From NCBI RefSeq assembly GCF_051860665.1, contig NZ_JBHYDM010000021.1:1-64000 (forward strand): a stretch of DNA of 64,000 nt, given 5' to 3'. Shown one piece after another: positions 15,059 to 23,036 of the stretch (within the stretch, counting starts at the first letter, position 1; every line of letters starts with the position of its first letter). Origin of the DNA: Falsiroseomonas sp051860665. Its GTDB lineage: Bacteria; Pseudomonadota; Alphaproteobacteria; Acetobacterales; Acetobacteraceae. Below the pieces are notes generated by a model. It made no database searches, was not told the origin of the DNA, and saw only the letters and a list, made by a program, of their open reading frames with translations. The position numbers and the translations under genes are program-made.

Positions 15059-17128
15059 ATGCCGCGCCGCCTTTCCTTCCTGCTCGGGCCGCTCCTGCTG
15101 GGGCTGGCCCTGCCCATGCCGGCCCCGGCGATGGAAAGCGCCGCCATCCGCTCGCCCCGTGCCACCGCGACGCTGCTGGCCGATAGCGCGGCGGTGGCGC
15201 CCGGACAGGTCCTGCAGCTGGGGCTGCGGCTGCGGCTCGCGCCCGGCTGGCACAGCTACTGGCGCAATGCCGGCGATGCCGGCGCGGCGCCGGAGCTGAC
15301 GCTGGACCTGCCGGAGGGCGCCAGCGCCGGGCCGATCGCCTGGCCGGCGCCGGAGCGCATCCCCTACGGTCCGCTGGTCAATTATGGCTATACCGGAGAG
15401 GTGCTGCTGCCGGTGCCGGTGACGCTGCCGGCCAGCCTCGCCCCTGGCGAGGTGCTGACGCTCCGCGCCGAGGCCAATTGGCTGGTCTGTGCCGATGTCT
15501 GCATCCCGGAAGAGGGCACCTTCAGCCTGACCCTGCCGGTGGCCGAGGCCGCGGCCCCCTCCCCCCTCGCCGCCCCGCTCTTCGAGGCTGCGGCCGCCGC
15601 CCTGCCGCGGCCGCTGCCCTGGCCGGTGCGCGCCGGGGGCGGCGCTGGCCGGGCGAGCCTGACGCTGGAGGGCACGGGCCTGACCCCCACGGCGCTGCAG
15701 AGTGCCTTCTTCTTTCCGGCCGAGCCGGGGCTGCTGGACAATACGGCGCCGCAGCCGATGACGCTGCGCGACGGCCGCCTGACGCTCGGCCTGACCCTTC
15801 AGCCCGATGCGGTGCCGGCGGCGCTGGAAGGCACGCTGGTGCTGCACGACGGCGGCGGCCAGCGCGCCGCCTTCGAGATCTCGGCGCCGCTGGCCGGCCC
15901 GGCCGAAGCGGCCACCGCCCTGCCGCTGTGGCAGGCGCTGCTGCTGGCGCTGGCGGGCGGGCTGATCCTGAACCTGATGCCTTGCGTGTTCCCGGTGCTG
16001 GCCATGAAGGCCATGGCGCTGGCGCGCCTCGGCGGCGCGGCGCGGGGCGAGATCCGCTGGCATGCCGCCGCCTATACCGCCGGGGTGCTGGTGAGCTTCG
16101 GCGCCATCGGCGGGCTGCTGGTGGCGCTGCGCGCGGCCGGCATGGCGGTGGGCTGGGGCTTCCAGTTCACCGAACCCGCCTTCGTCGCCGCCATGGCCTG
16201 GCTGGTACTGGCGGTGGGGCTGAACCTTTCGGGCGTCTTCGTCATGGGCCGCGCGGTGGGGGCCGGGCAGGGCCTGGCGGGGCGGGGCGGGGCGCTGGGC
16301 GCCTTCGCCACGGGCGGGCTGGCCGTGCTGCTGGCAACCCCCTGCACGGCGCCCTTCATGGCGGCGGCCCTCGGCGCGGCGCTGGTGATGCCGCCGGCGG
16401 CGACCATGGCGGTGTTCCTCGCGCTCGGGCTGGGACTTGCGGCGCCCTATGCCTTGCTCGGCCTGGCGCCCGCCCTGGCCCGTGCCCTGCCGCGGCCGGG
16501 CGCCTGGATGGAGCGGCTGCGCCAGGCGCTGGCCTTCCCCATGTATGCGACCGCCGCCTGGCTGGTCTGGGTGCTGGCACTGCAGGCGGGGCCGGATGGG
16601 GTGCTGCTGGGCCTGGCCGGCGCGGTGGTGCTGGCCGCCGGGTTCTGGGGGCTCGGCCTGGCGCAGCGCGCCGGCGCCGGCCGCGGCCGCATCGCCGGGG
16701 TGACGGCCGCGGGCCTGGCCGTGCTGGTGGCCCTCGCCCTGCTGCCGCGCCTTTCCGCCGCGCCGGCCGTGGCGGCGGTGGCCGATGCCCAGGCCGAGCC
16801 CTGGTCCGCCGCCCGCCTGGCGGAGCTGCGCGCCGCCGGGCGGCCGGTCTTCGTCAATGCGACGGCGGCCTGGTGCATCACCTGCCAGGTGAATGACCGC
16901 GTGGCCCTGCGCGCGGCGGCTGTGCAGGATGCCTTCGCGGCGCGGAACGTGGCCTATCTCAAGGCGGATTGGACGCGCGGCGACCCCGCGATCGGCGCCA
17001 TGCTGCGCGAACAGGGGCGCGAGGGCGTGCCGCTCTACCTGTTCTGGGCCCCGGGCGCCGCGGCGCCGGTGGTGCTGCCGCAGATCCTGACCGAGACGCT
17101 GGTGCTGGAGGCGCTGCGCGGCGGCTGA
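15059..17128 (+). CDS. DsbD/ScsB-type thiol:disulfide interchange protein
   Basis: 689 residues. A signal peptide (to about residue 24) leads to a periplasmic immunoglobulin-like domain with the CxxxC pair CADVC at 143-147. Eight or so membrane helices follow, carrying the paired cysteines in LMPCVFPVLAMK (about 307) and LLATPCTAPFM (about 429). A C-terminal thioredoxin domain has WCITC at 605-609. The arrangement passes electrons from cytoplasmic thioredoxin to periplasmic partners for cytochrome maturation or disulfide repair. The N-terminal domain is of the longer ScsB type rather than E. coli DsbD. Confidence 0.9.
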   Translation: MPRRLSFLLGPLLLGLALPMPAPAMESAAIRSPRATATLLADSAAVAPGQVLQLGLRLRLAPGWHSYWRNAGDAGAAPELTLDLPEGASAGPIAWPAPERIPYGPLVNYGYTGEVLLPVPVTLPASLAPGEVLTLRAEANWLVCADVCIPEEGTFSLTLPVAEAAAPSPLAAPLFEAAAAALPRPLPWPVRAGGGAGRASLTLEGTGLTPTALQSAFFFPAEPGLLDNTAPQPMTLRDGRLTLGLTLQPDAVPAALEGTLVLHDGGGQRAAFEISAPLAGPAEAATALPLWQALLLALAGGLILNLMPCVFPVLAMKAMALARLGGAARGEIRWHAAAYTAGVLVSFGAIGGLLVALRAAGMAVGWGFQFTEPAFVAAMAWLVLAVGLNLSGVFVMGRAVGAGQGLAGRGGALGAFATGGLAVLLATPCTAPFMAAALGAALVMPPAATMAVFLALGLGLAAPYALLGLAPALARALPRPGAWMERLRQALAFPMYATAAWLVWVLALQAGPDGVLLGLAGAVVLAAGFWGLGLAQRAGAGRGRIAGVTAAGLAVLVALALLPRLSAAPAVAAVADAQAEPWSAARLAELRAAGRPVFVNATAAWCITCQVNDRVALRAAAVQDAFAARNVAYLKADWTRGDPAIGAMLREQGREGVPLYLFWAPGAAAPVVLPQILTETLVLEALRGG

Positions 17129-17180
17129 GGCCGGCACGCGTCAAGACCCGGTTCACCCGGCGCGGCGCAGGATGGCCGCC

Positions 17181-17549
17181 ATGCGCCCGATCCTGCTGCT
17201 CCTGCTCGCCCTTCTGGCCTCCCCGCCGCTGCGGGCGGAGGAATCGCCGGCCTGCACCGAGGCGCGGGAGGGGATCGCAGCCTGCATCGCCGGCAAGCTG
17301 TGCACCTGCCGCTTCATCCCCGGCGGCAGCATGACTGGCCGGCCGGACCGGATCGGCTGGGATTGCGGCATCCTGCGCCCGGCCTGCGGGCCGGGTCTGG
17401 TGCCGCCTGCCGCGACGCCGGCCCTGCCGGACCTGCTGGCACCCAGCCTGCTGCCGCCCAGCTTGCTGTTGCCGAACCTTCCGCCCAGCGGCCCCTGGCA
17501 ATCCGGCCCGGCGCAGCCGGAGCCACGCCGTTCACCGGGCCTGCGCTGA
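17181..17549 (+). CDS. Small secreted Cys-containing protein
   Basis: 122 residues. The signal peptide (MRPILLLLLALLASPPLRAE) is clear. The mature part has six cysteines in 60 residues (ACTEAREGIAACIAGKLCTC, then WDCGILRPAC) and then a Pro/Leu-rich tail. It follows the DsbD-like gene by 52 bases on the same strand. That would suit a periplasmic disulfide protein, but no family was recognised. The second in-frame ATG at 17181 is chosen over 17172 because it directly precedes the signal peptide. Confidence 0.65.
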   Translation: MRPILLLLLALLASPPLRAEESPACTEAREGIAACIAGKLCTCRFIPGGSMTGRPDRIGWDCGILRPACGPGLVPPAATPALPDLLAPSLLPPSLLLPNLPPSGPWQSGPAQPEPRRSPGLR

Positions 17550-17563
17550 GTCAGACGCCGGCT

Positions 17564-17812
17564 TCAGCGGCGGCCGCGGGCCGGGGCGGTGGGGGCGGAG
17601 GCGGGGGGCAGGTCTTCCTCCAGCACCGTCAGCATCACGGAGTAGGACACCTCCCCCTCCTCGTCGTCGCGATGCACCGTGCCGATCACCTCATCCTGCA
17701 CCGAGACCTCGACCGAGAGGCCGGGCCTGGCGGGGGCGAGCAGGGTGATACGGTCCGTGGCCAGCAGGCGACGCAGATAAGCCTGCACGCGTGCGATGTC
17801 GGATGGCTTCAT
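17564..17812 (-). CDS. DUF3126 family protein
   Basis: 82 residues starting MKPSDIARVQAYLRRLLATD. The pattern V-x-V-QDEVIGTVHRDDEEGEVSYS, then VMLTVLEEDL, matches DUF3126, a short conserved alphaproteobacterial family of unknown function. It is intact and of the usual length, and lies convergent to the secreted protein gene. Confidence 0.85.
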   Translation of the reverse strand: MKPSDIARVQAYLRRLLATDRITLLAPARPGLSVEVSVQDEVIGTVHRDDEEGEVSYSVMLTVLEEDLPPASAPTAPARGRR

Positions 17813-17877
17813 CCGTGGGGAACTCCAGTCGGAAAGGGGCGCCCCCTATGCACCGCGAAGGGGCGCAGGTCGAGGCG

Positions 17878-18201
17878 TCAGGGCGCGCCGCCGGTCATCT
17901 TCGCGAAGACCTGGCGGTCGCGGTTGTCCTGCATCAGCATGGTGAAGCCGGTGATGCTGTCCAGGCCGAGGCCGATGGGCAGGCCGGTCTCGGGGTCCGG
18001 CTGGATGGCGCCATAGGCGGCGCCGGTCATCTTTTCCCACTTCCCGGCCGGCTTCTTCACCTCGACATGCGCCACGGTCGCCTTCAGCACCAGGCGCACG
18101 ATCGCCTCCTTCGGCGCGCGGGGCTTGGTGAGGCTGGGGTGGCCGGCGATCATCTGCCAGCCACTGGCCAGCGCCCAGCGGGTGAGTTCATCCTTGTCCA
18201 T
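17878..18201 (-). CDS. Conserved hypothetical protein
   Basis: 107 residues starting MDKDELTRWALASGWQMIAG. The ATG at 18201 has AAGGAA eight bases upstream, better than the ATG three codons earlier. The sequence is mixed alpha/beta and soluble with no recognised domain. The phrase HPSLTKPRAPKEAIVRLVLK has the regular look of a conserved protein. It lies just left of tRNA-Ser and so is chromosomal, not prophage. Confidence 0.6.
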   Translation of the reverse strand: MDKDELTRWALASGWQMIAGHPSLTKPRAPKEAIVRLVLKATVAHVEVKKPAGKWEKMTGAAYGAIQPDPETGLPIGLGLDSITGFTMLMQDNRDRQVFAKMTGGAP

Positions 18202-18353
18202 GCCGCACATTCCTTGCCCTGTCGGGCCCGGCTATGGGCCTCCCGGGGGCCGGCTGGCAACCGCGGCGGCGGCCGCGCGCGCAAAATGCGCCCTGCCGGC
18301 GGGGGATGGGGTTGCGGCGGGCGGGGGGTCTGGTAGATAGCCCGCCTTGCGCG

Positions 18354-18443
18354 GGACGGGTGGCCGAGTGGTCGATGGCGCACGCCTGGAAAGTGTGTAT
18401 ACGTGAAAGCGTATCGTGGGTTCGAATCCCACCCCGTCCGCCA
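18354..18443 (+). tRNA. tRNA-Ser (anticodon GGA)
   Basis: The gene is 90 bases with acceptor stem GGACGGG/CCCGTCC, the class II D arm GGCCGAGTGGTCGATGGC and anticodon loop CTGGAAA (GGA). It has a long variable arm around TATACGTGAAAGCGTATC, the T loop GGTTCGAATCC and an encoded CCA. It is the apparent integration site of the prophage that starts next to it. Confidence 0.95.
18421..18443 (+). other. Candidate left attachment site in the 3' end of tRNA-Ser
   Basis: A tyrosine integrase gene begins 177 bases beyond the tRNA, and such phages commonly recombine within the T arm and acceptor 3' end, leaving the tRNA intact. The exact core cannot be set, because the matching right site lies beyond the window. 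Confidence 0.4.
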
Positions 18444-18568
18444 GACCCTTTTCCTAGACATCCCTGATCGTCACGCCAAACCACCAGAATTGTTGCCTAT
18501 CGGGCGCTTTTGGCCTTAGTTTTCCCTCCGCAGTTTCCTGTTCGTTCCCGGCCAAGCCCGTGAAATTT

Positions 18569-18609
18569 CGGGCCACTGACCGGGCCACGGATCGGAAAAA
18601 CCGGGCCAC
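18569..18609 (+). repeat. Three CGGGCCAC direct repeats before int
   Basis: CGGGCCAC occurs at 18569-18576, 18581-18588 and 18602-18609, the last ending 11 bases before the int ATG. Repeats beside a tyrosine integrase may be arm-type integrase or excisionase sites or an operator. This is inference from position. Confidence 0.55.
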
Positions 18610-18620
18610 GGAGGGATGGC

Positions 18621-19925
18621 ATGCTGACGGACCGGGAAATCCGCGCTCTCACGCCGCGCGACAAGCCGTACAAGGTACGGGACGGACAGGGGCTGGTGCT
18701 GGTTGTGATGCCCAGCGGCAGCCGGCTCTGGAACTACCGGTACGAGATCGCCGGCAAGGAAAAGAAGCTGTCGATCGGACAGTATCCGGAGATCTCCCTG
18801 GCCGAGGCGCGCAAGGCCCGCGACGTGGCCCGGGAGCAGCTTCGGGCGGGCCGGGACCCGAGCGTGGAAAAGCGGGTCCAGCGACTTGCTGCCCTGGCTT
18901 CCCTCGGCACCACCTTCGAGGTCATCGCCCGCGCTTGGCACGAAGAACAAAAGGCGCGCTGGACCGCGACACATGCCGCCGATGTCCTGAGCAGCCTCGA
19001 GACATCGGTGTTCCCGTCCCTCGGCCGCCTGCCCCTCAGCGAGATCACGCCGCCGCTGGTGCTGGTGGTGCTGCGCGATGTGGAGCGCCGCGGCGCCATC
19101 GAGACGGCCCATCGGATCCGGCAGCGGATCAGCGCCGTGTTTCAGCATGCCGTCGCTCATGGATGGACCAGTTCGGATCCGGCTGCCCAGGTTCAGCGCC
19201 TGCTGAAACCGGTTCAGCGCGGACGCCAGCCTGCGATCACCGACGTGGACCGCCTGCGGCAGATGCTGCGCGATGCCGAGGCAACGCCGTCGCAGCCGGT
19301 GACCAAGCTCGCGCTGCGTTTCCTCGCCCTGACGGTGGTGCGGCCCGGCGACGAATTGCTGGGCGCCTATCTGCAGGAGATCGAGGACCTGGAGGGCCCG
19401 GCGCCCATGTGGCACGTGCCGGCCGCCCGCATGAAGGTGAAGAGCGCCGGCGACCATTTGGTTCCGCTGGCGCCTCAGGCGGTCGACGTGGTGCGAAGCC
19501 TGCGCCGCTTCATCGGACCCAGCGGCCTGCTATTCCCTACCGCGCGCACGACGCGCCGCGCGATCAGCAACAACGCCATCGGCTATCTGCTGAACCGTGC
19601 CGGCTATCACGGCCAGCACGTCCCGCATGGATGGCGCGCGGCCTTCTCCACCATCATGAACGAGCGCCACCGCGCCGATCGCGCGGTCATCGATCTGATG
19701 CTGGCGCATACGCCGAAGGACAAGGTGGAAGCGGCCTATAATCGCGCTCGTCATCTGGAGCGCCGGCGCGAACTGGCGGAAGAATGGGCCAACCTGCTGC
19801 TGGATGGCCTGCCCTCCGCCAGCGCGCTGACGGAGGGGCCGCGGCGCCCGCTCAAGCGCCGTGATGCGTCTTCCGAGGCCGCCCCCGCGGCGAGCCCTCC
19901 CGAGCGCCCTCGCCGCGCAGCATAG
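18621..19925 (+). CDS. int: Tyrosine-recombinase phage integrase
   Basis: 434 residues. The N-terminus (DKPYKVRDGQGLVLVVMPSG, then LSIGQYPEISLAEARKARD) is the DUF4102 arm-binding domain. The catalytic domain shows Arg about 241 (VVRPGDELL), HGWR at 336-339, His 363 (LMLAHTPKDK) and Tyr 373 (EAAYNR). These match the R-H-R-H-Y set. It integrates the phage at tRNA-Ser. Its 3' end overlaps the convergent AlpA gene by 74 bases, an arrangement that may let the two transcripts interfere. Confidence 0.95.
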   Translation: MLTDREIRALTPRDKPYKVRDGQGLVLVVMPSGSRLWNYRYEIAGKEKKLSIGQYPEISLAEARKARDVAREQLRAGRDPSVEKRVQRLAALASLGTTFEVIARAWHEEQKARWTATHAADVLSSLETSVFPSLGRLPLSEITPPLVLVVLRDVERRGAIETAHRIRQRISAVFQHAVAHGWTSSDPAAQVQRLLKPVQRGRQPAITDVDRLRQMLRDAEATPSQPVTKLALRFLALTVVRPGDELLGAYLQEIEDLEGPAPMWHVPAARMKVKSAGDHLVPLAPQAVDVVRSLRRFIGPSGLLFPTARTTRRAISNNAIGYLLNRAGYHGQHVPHGWRAAFSTIMNERHRADRAVIDLMLAHTPKDKVEAAYNRARHLERRRELAEEWANLLLDGLPSASALTEGPRRPLKRRDASSEAAPAASPPERPRRAA

Positions 19926-20172
19926 GCGTCACCGGCGGCCGCGCGGCCTTCCATGCCTGGATCTCGGAGAGGACCCACCGCACCACGCCCCCTCCCAGGC
20001 TGCGTGGCAGGGGAAAGGTGCCGGCATCCATGCGCCGGTAGATGGTGGACCGGCCCAGGCCGACCTCAGCCTCGACGCGCGAGATCCCGATCCAGGGATC
20101 GACGGGCGGGAGGAGCGGCGCTTCCGGCGGAGCCTCGGCCGCCGCCGCATGTTCGATCATTCGCTTAGCCAT
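19852..20172 (-). CDS. AlpA-family DNA-binding protein (excisionase candidate)
   Basis: 106 residues starting MAKRMIEHAAAA. PWIGISRVEAEVGLGRSTIY, then RRMDAGTFPLPRSLGGGVVR, then WVLSEIQAWKAAR is the AlpA winged-helix pattern. AlpA proteins direct excision or act as activators beside phage integrases. Its start overlaps the stop of the upstream gene (ATGGCTAA), so translation is probably coupled. It is the last gene of the leftward early operon and ends inside the int 3' end. Confidence 0.85.
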   Translation of the reverse strand: MAKRMIEHAAAAEAPPEAPLLPPVDPWIGISRVEAEVGLGRSTIYRRMDAGTFPLPRSLGGGVVRWVLSEIQAWKAARPPVTPMLRGEGAREGSPRGRPRKTHHGA

Positions 20173-20500
20173 CGAGGTGCCTCCGATCGGCCGCACGCAG
20201 CGGCGCCTTCGCCTCAGCCAGCAGCAGCGCGGCCCTGGCCAGGGCCACGCCATGGGGGTGCAGCGCGACCAGGTTCTCGAGCATCCGGGCGCAGAACAGG
20301 GCGAAGTCGGCGGAGCTCGGCGTAACCTGGCCGGCCGCCCGGTCGACGGCAACGATCAGCGCGAGCGTCACCTCGTCCCTGGCCTGCATCAGCACGCTCT
20401 TCAGGGTGCAAGGCGCGCAGGTGAGATGGTCGCCGGTGCAGTCCAGCACCGGCTCTTTGTTCAGTGGCTGCAGTAGGACAAACAGATCGGTCACATTCAC
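20165..20500 (-). CDS. Hypothetical phage early protein
   Basis: 111 residues from GTG 20500, with AAGGA nine bases upstream. The start overlaps the stop of the previous gene as GTGA. A short Cys cluster (LDCTGDHLTCAPCTLKSVLM) could bind metal; the remainder is helical. No family is recognised. Tight coupling on both sides places it in the leftward early operon. Confidence 0.6.
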   Translation of the reverse strand: MNVTDLFVLLQPLNKEPVLDCTGDHLTCAPCTLKSVLMQARDEVTLALIVAVDRAAGQVTPSSADFALFCARMLENLVALHPHGVALARAALLLAEAKAPLRAADRRHLDG

Positions 20501-20778
20501 CGCGGGGATCCTTCGGCATCGAGAGGGTGGAGAGGATGGCCGTCGGCGAGCAGCGCCGCGGCTAGGGCTTCGCGCAGATGCCGCGGCAGGCGCAGCAGGC
20601 CGGGCAGCATCTGCCGTGCCTCGACGAGGCCCCGGCTGCCGGCATAGGCGGCCAGCTGCTGGTGGGTGGAGCGCGGCCGGCGCGGAAAGCTGGCGTCGTG
20701 CTGATGTGCGAAGGCGATGGCCAGGGCCCATTCGCAGGCGCTCGGCGTGGCTGCTTCGGGCGTCGAGCGTTCATCCAT
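20497..20778 (-). CDS. Hypothetical phage early protein
   Basis: 93 residues starting MDERSTPEAATPSACEWALA. Helical with Leu/Ala-rich segments (RQMLPGLLRLPRHLREALAA). It overlaps the upstream HNH-like gene by eight bases and the downstream gene by four, which supports it as real. Function not recognised. Confidence 0.6.
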   Translation of the reverse strand: MDERSTPEAATPSACEWALAIAFAHQHDASFPRRPRSTHQQLAAYAGSRGLVEARQMLPGLLRLPRHLREALAAALLADGHPLHPLDAEGSPR

Positions 20779-21103
20779 GGCGCACCGCCTCCAGCAGGTC
20801 GGGCCTGCCGCGCTTCTTCCTCCGGCGGAGCAGGTGATGCTCCCGGTCCCAGGCCAGATGACAGCGCTGGCACATGGCGCGGAGGTTCTCGTCGCCGCTC
20901 TGCTCCGGCTGGTGATTCAGGTGGCCGACCGTCAGCACCACCATGCTGCCGGTGATGGGGTGCGGCTGGCCCTGCTGCGCCTCGCAGCGGGCACCGTCCT
21001 GGACGGTCTCGCAGCGCCAGCCAGCTCGGTCACGGCGGATGCGCAGAGAGATCTCCGGCCAGTTCTTGGGGTAGCGGCTGCGCTCCTCAGCGGCGATGGG
21101 CAC
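20771..21103 (-). CDS. HNH-like phage nuclease
   Basis: 110 residues from GTG 21103 (VPIAAEERSRYPKNWPEISL) with GGAGG five bases upstream. Cysteines in WRCE and ARCEA, then LTVGHLNHQPEQSGDENLRA, then MCQRCHLAWDREHH form an HNH-type zinc-supported beta-beta-alpha site with His in GHLNHQP. Small HNH proteins of this kind are common in the early regions of proteobacterial prophages. A GTG four codons earlier is an alternative start. The target is unknown. Confidence 0.75.
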   Translation of the reverse strand: MPIAAEERSRYPKNWPEISLRIRRDRAGWRCETVQDGARCEAQQGQPHPITGSMVVLTVGHLNHQPEQSGDENLRAMCQRCHLAWDREHHLLRRRKKRGRPDLLEAVRHG

Positions 21104-21374
21104 CGACGCCTCCACCAGCCGGCCGCGACGCCGGCGAAGCGCCTTCGACACGCGGCACGATGATGGCCAGCGGCGCGCGGCCCTTCGCCGCGGCACGCCG
21201 CGCCTTGCGGATGATGCGCTGCCAGGTCCGGCGCTCGGGGCTGGCCTCGTCGGCCCGCTGCACCACGTGGTAGCCCCCGAATTCCAGGACACCGCGGATC
21301 GAGGCGCAGGCCTTGCTGTGGTCGTGGCCGCCGTTGCCGGCGACCATGACGTGGATCTCGCGCAGCTTGCTCAT
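21087..21374 (-). CDS. Hypothetical phage early protein
   Basis: 95 residues starting MSKLREIHVMVAGNGGHDHS. There is a short regular beta/alpha core (KACASIRGVLEFGGYHVVQR) and a basic middle. It overlaps the HNH-like gene by 17 bases and the upstream gene by four (ATGA). It is not recognised as a family member. Confidence 0.55.
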   Translation of the reverse strand: MSKLREIHVMVAGNGGHDHSKACASIRGVLEFGGYHVVQRADEASPERRTWQRIIRKARRAAAKGRAPLAIIVPRVEGASPASRPAGGGVGAHRR

Positions 21375-21793
21375 GCGCGCCCTCCCCGCACGACGGTGAA
21401 CGGGCGGCGCTGCTCCGCCTGCGCGGCCAGCTGCGGCAGCCAGTGCCGGGGCACGGTCGCCTGCTGGATGCGCGCCGGCGGAAACACAGGGCTTCGCGTG
21501 TCCCGGCAGGGCAGGACGAGCTCGAGGCGGCAGGCGAGGAGAGCTTCCTCGGTCAGCTCCGCGAGGATCTCCATGCGATCACCGGCGCAGTCCTGCGCCT
21601 GCTGCAGGGCGGCCACCATGCGCTGCCCCACCTGCCGCAGTGGCGCAGCCGCCTCGCCCGTCAGGTCGAGCAGGCGGTTGACGCGATCCGCAATGGTGTC
21701 GAGCGCGGCCGCCAGGTGCTCCGGCTGGTGCAGCGCGATCTCGCGCGCACGATGCAGCGCGGCCAGAAGAGTTTGCCCGATCATGCCGGCCAC
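21371..21793 (-). CDS. Hypothetical phage early protein
   Basis: 140 residues, or 137 if the second ATG is used. The first two-thirds are a long helix-rich segment (LAAALDTIADRVNRLLDLTG, then GQRMVAALQQAQDCAGDRME), and the C-terminus is basic. The overlap with both neighbours supports expression within the operon. Function not recognised. Confidence 0.55.
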   Translation of the reverse strand: MAGMIGQTLLAALHRAREIALHQPEHLAAALDTIADRVNRLLDLTGEAAAPLRQVGQRMVAALQQAQDCAGDRMEILAELTEEALLACRLELVLPCRDTRSPVFPPARIQQATVPRHWLPQLAAQAEQRRPFTVVRGGRA

Positions 21794-22254
21794 ACCCCGC
21801 GCTGCATCCGCAGCGCCATGACGCGCAGCATCCTCTCGACGCCCAGCGTCTGGATCCCCCCGAAGGCGGCCAGGACGCCCGCGGCCTTTTCGAGCGTGGC
21901 GGGCGGGAGCGCTGGATCCTGCGGCCGCGGAAGCGGCTGGCCCGCGAAGGCAGGAGCGATCTCCCGCATGACTTCCGCCAGTTGCCGGAAGTCACGGCGG
22001 AACCACGGCAGCAGCAGATAGGAGTTGGACGCCTCCTCGGCCATGTCGGCCACCTGGAGCAAAGCGTCCGAGGTCACCTCATCGCGTGCCAAGGCGCGCT
22101 GCAGGTGGCGTGCGGCCAGAGGAGACAGCCGGCCGCGGCCAGCCAGTCGCGTCAGGAAAGGATCGACTGCCGGGGGCGATGTGGAGTCAGGACTGCAGCC
22201 GGTTGGCGCAGGTCCTCGGGGATGAGGATGTGCGTGAGGCGCGAGAAAGGGCAC
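21781..22254 (-). CDS. Hypothetical phage early protein, first gene of the leftward operon
   Basis: 157 residues. The N-terminal 30 are Pro-rich; the rest (LTRLAGRGRLSPLAARHLQR, then LLLPWFRRDFRQLAEVMREI) is helical. It is the promoter-proximal gene of the leftward early operon, and a repressor-type operator lies 41 bases upstream at 22295-22311. Function not recognised. Confidence 0.55.
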   Translation of the reverse strand: MPFLAPHAHPHPRGPAPTGCSPDSTSPPAVDPFLTRLAGRGRLSPLAARHLQRALARDEVTSDALLQVADMAEEASNSYLLLPWFRRDFRQLAEVMREIAPAFAGQPLPRPQDPALPPATLEKAAGVLAAFGGIQTLGVERMLRVMALRMQRGVWPA

Positions 22255-22294
22255 GGATCCACCTCCAGCGCCGCGGGATGCGGCGTGGGGAGAA

Positions 22295-22311
22295 TGTGCG
22301 ATTATCGCACC
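22295..22311. promoter_or_regulatory. Palindromic operator upstream of the leftward early operon
   Basis: TGTGCGA-TTA-TCGCACC, a 7-3-7 inverted repeat with one mismatched end base. It has the same half-site and spacing as the sites at 22668-22684 and 22736-22752, so the prophage repressor probably binds all three. Confidence 0.75.
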
Positions 22312-22328
22312 ATCAGATCAAGCTAAAA

Positions 22329-22345
22329 TGTGCCGATTTGGCACA
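22329..22345. promoter_or_regulatory. Related inverted repeat at the repressor gene end
   Basis: TGTGCC-GATTT-GGCACA is a 6-5-6 inverted repeat of the same 17-base length as the operators. The inner half-site bases differ (GCC instead of GCGA), so it may be a variant operator. It sits immediately downstream of the repressor stop. Confidence 0.5.
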
Positions 22346-22346
22346 A

Positions 22347-22667
22347 TCATGCCTTGCGGGCCTTCGGCAGCCTCTCCGCCATATCCGCCAGGGCTCGCAG
22401 CGCCCCCTCATCCAGATCACGGATCGCGGTCATGATCCGGTGCATTTCGCGCGCGCGCTCGGCCTCCTCGGGAGGGGCGGCAAGCTCCGCGGGGGTTATG
22501 CCGTAAACCTCTGCAATCCTGGCAAAAGTTGCGTCATCCACCCTCAATTGACCCTTTTCATAGCGGCCAATCGTAGTGTGATCCGTTCTCAATTCGTTCG
22601 CAAGACGGGATTGCGTCCAGTTGAGCTTTTTGCGCCAGGCCAAGAGGTAAGGGCGATTGCTTGTCAT
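22347..22667 (-). CDS. CI-like prophage repressor (XRE family)
   Basis: 106 residues from ATG 22667. An HTH spans WRKKLNWTQSRLANELRTDH, then TTIGRYEKGQLRVDDATFAR, then IAEVYGITPAEL. The C-terminus is a short helix without a LexA-type protease domain, so inactivation by self-cleavage is unlikely. It faces the cro-like gene across a control region with two operators, one directly touching its own start, implying autoregulation. Confidence 0.88.
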   Translation of the reverse strand: MTSNRPYLLAWRKKLNWTQSRLANELRTDHTTIGRYEKGQLRVDDATFARIAEVYGITPAELAAPPEEAERAREMHRIMTAIRDLDEGALRALADMAERLPKARKA

Positions 22668-22684
22668 GGTGCGAGAGGCGCACG
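22668..22684. promoter_or_regulatory. Operator at the repressor start
   Basis: GGTGCGA-GAG-GCGCACG is an imperfect version of TGTGCGA-N3-TCGCACA. It begins one base upstream of the repressor ATG, so bound protein would cover its ribosome site. Confidence 0.65.
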
Positions 22685-22735
22685 GACGTAACCGCCTGTC
22701 TGCGGCGTCTTTGGCACAATTCGCCTTGACCTTTA

Positions 22736-22752
22736 TGTGCGACACTCGCACA
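22736..22752. promoter_or_regulatory. Perfect operator upstream of cro
   Basis: TGTGCGA-CAC-TCGCACA is a perfect 7-3-7 palindrome nine bases before the cro-like ATG. A TTGACC at 22726-22731 could be the -35 element of the rightward early promoter, placing the operator between -35 and -10. Confidence 0.8.
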
Positions 22753-22760
22753 TTTCGGCC

Positions 22761-23036
22761 ATGGACCTTCGCACCTACCTCTCCCTGAAGGGAGTCACCG
22801 CGACCAGTCTGGCCGCCCGGCTGGGGGTCGCGCATACCACCGTTCTCCGATGGGCCGACGGGACACTGAAACCCAAGGCGCAGCACGTGGCCGATATCGT
22901 CGCCGCCACCAACGGCGAGGTCACAGCCGCCGAGCTGCGCCCGGACATGGCCCGTGCCTTTCAGCTGGCATCCTGCCCACCTGGCCGGGACGGCGCAGCG
23001 GGAAGCGTTGTCCCCCTGCCCGGTTCCAGCCGATGA
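22761..23036 (+). CDS. Cro-like HTH protein
   Basis: 91 residues from ATG 22761. MDLRTYLSLKGVTATSLAAR, then LGVAHTTVLRWADGTLKPKA is a Cro/YdaS-type helix-turn-helix. It is the first rightward early gene, divergent from the repressor, and its stop overlaps the next start (ATGA). An ATG eight codons earlier exists but lies within the operator. Confidence 0.82.
   Translation: MDLRTYLSLKGVTATSLAARLGVAHTTVLRWADGTLKPKAQHVADIVAATNGEVTAAELRPDMARAFQLASCPPGRDGAAGSVVPLPGSSR

Noticed and set aside
14696..17137. 813-codon minus-strand frame over the DsbD-like gene
   Set aside because: The sense strand codes a complete DsbD-type protein with all cysteines. The antisense frame is low-complexity Arg/Gln/Gly.
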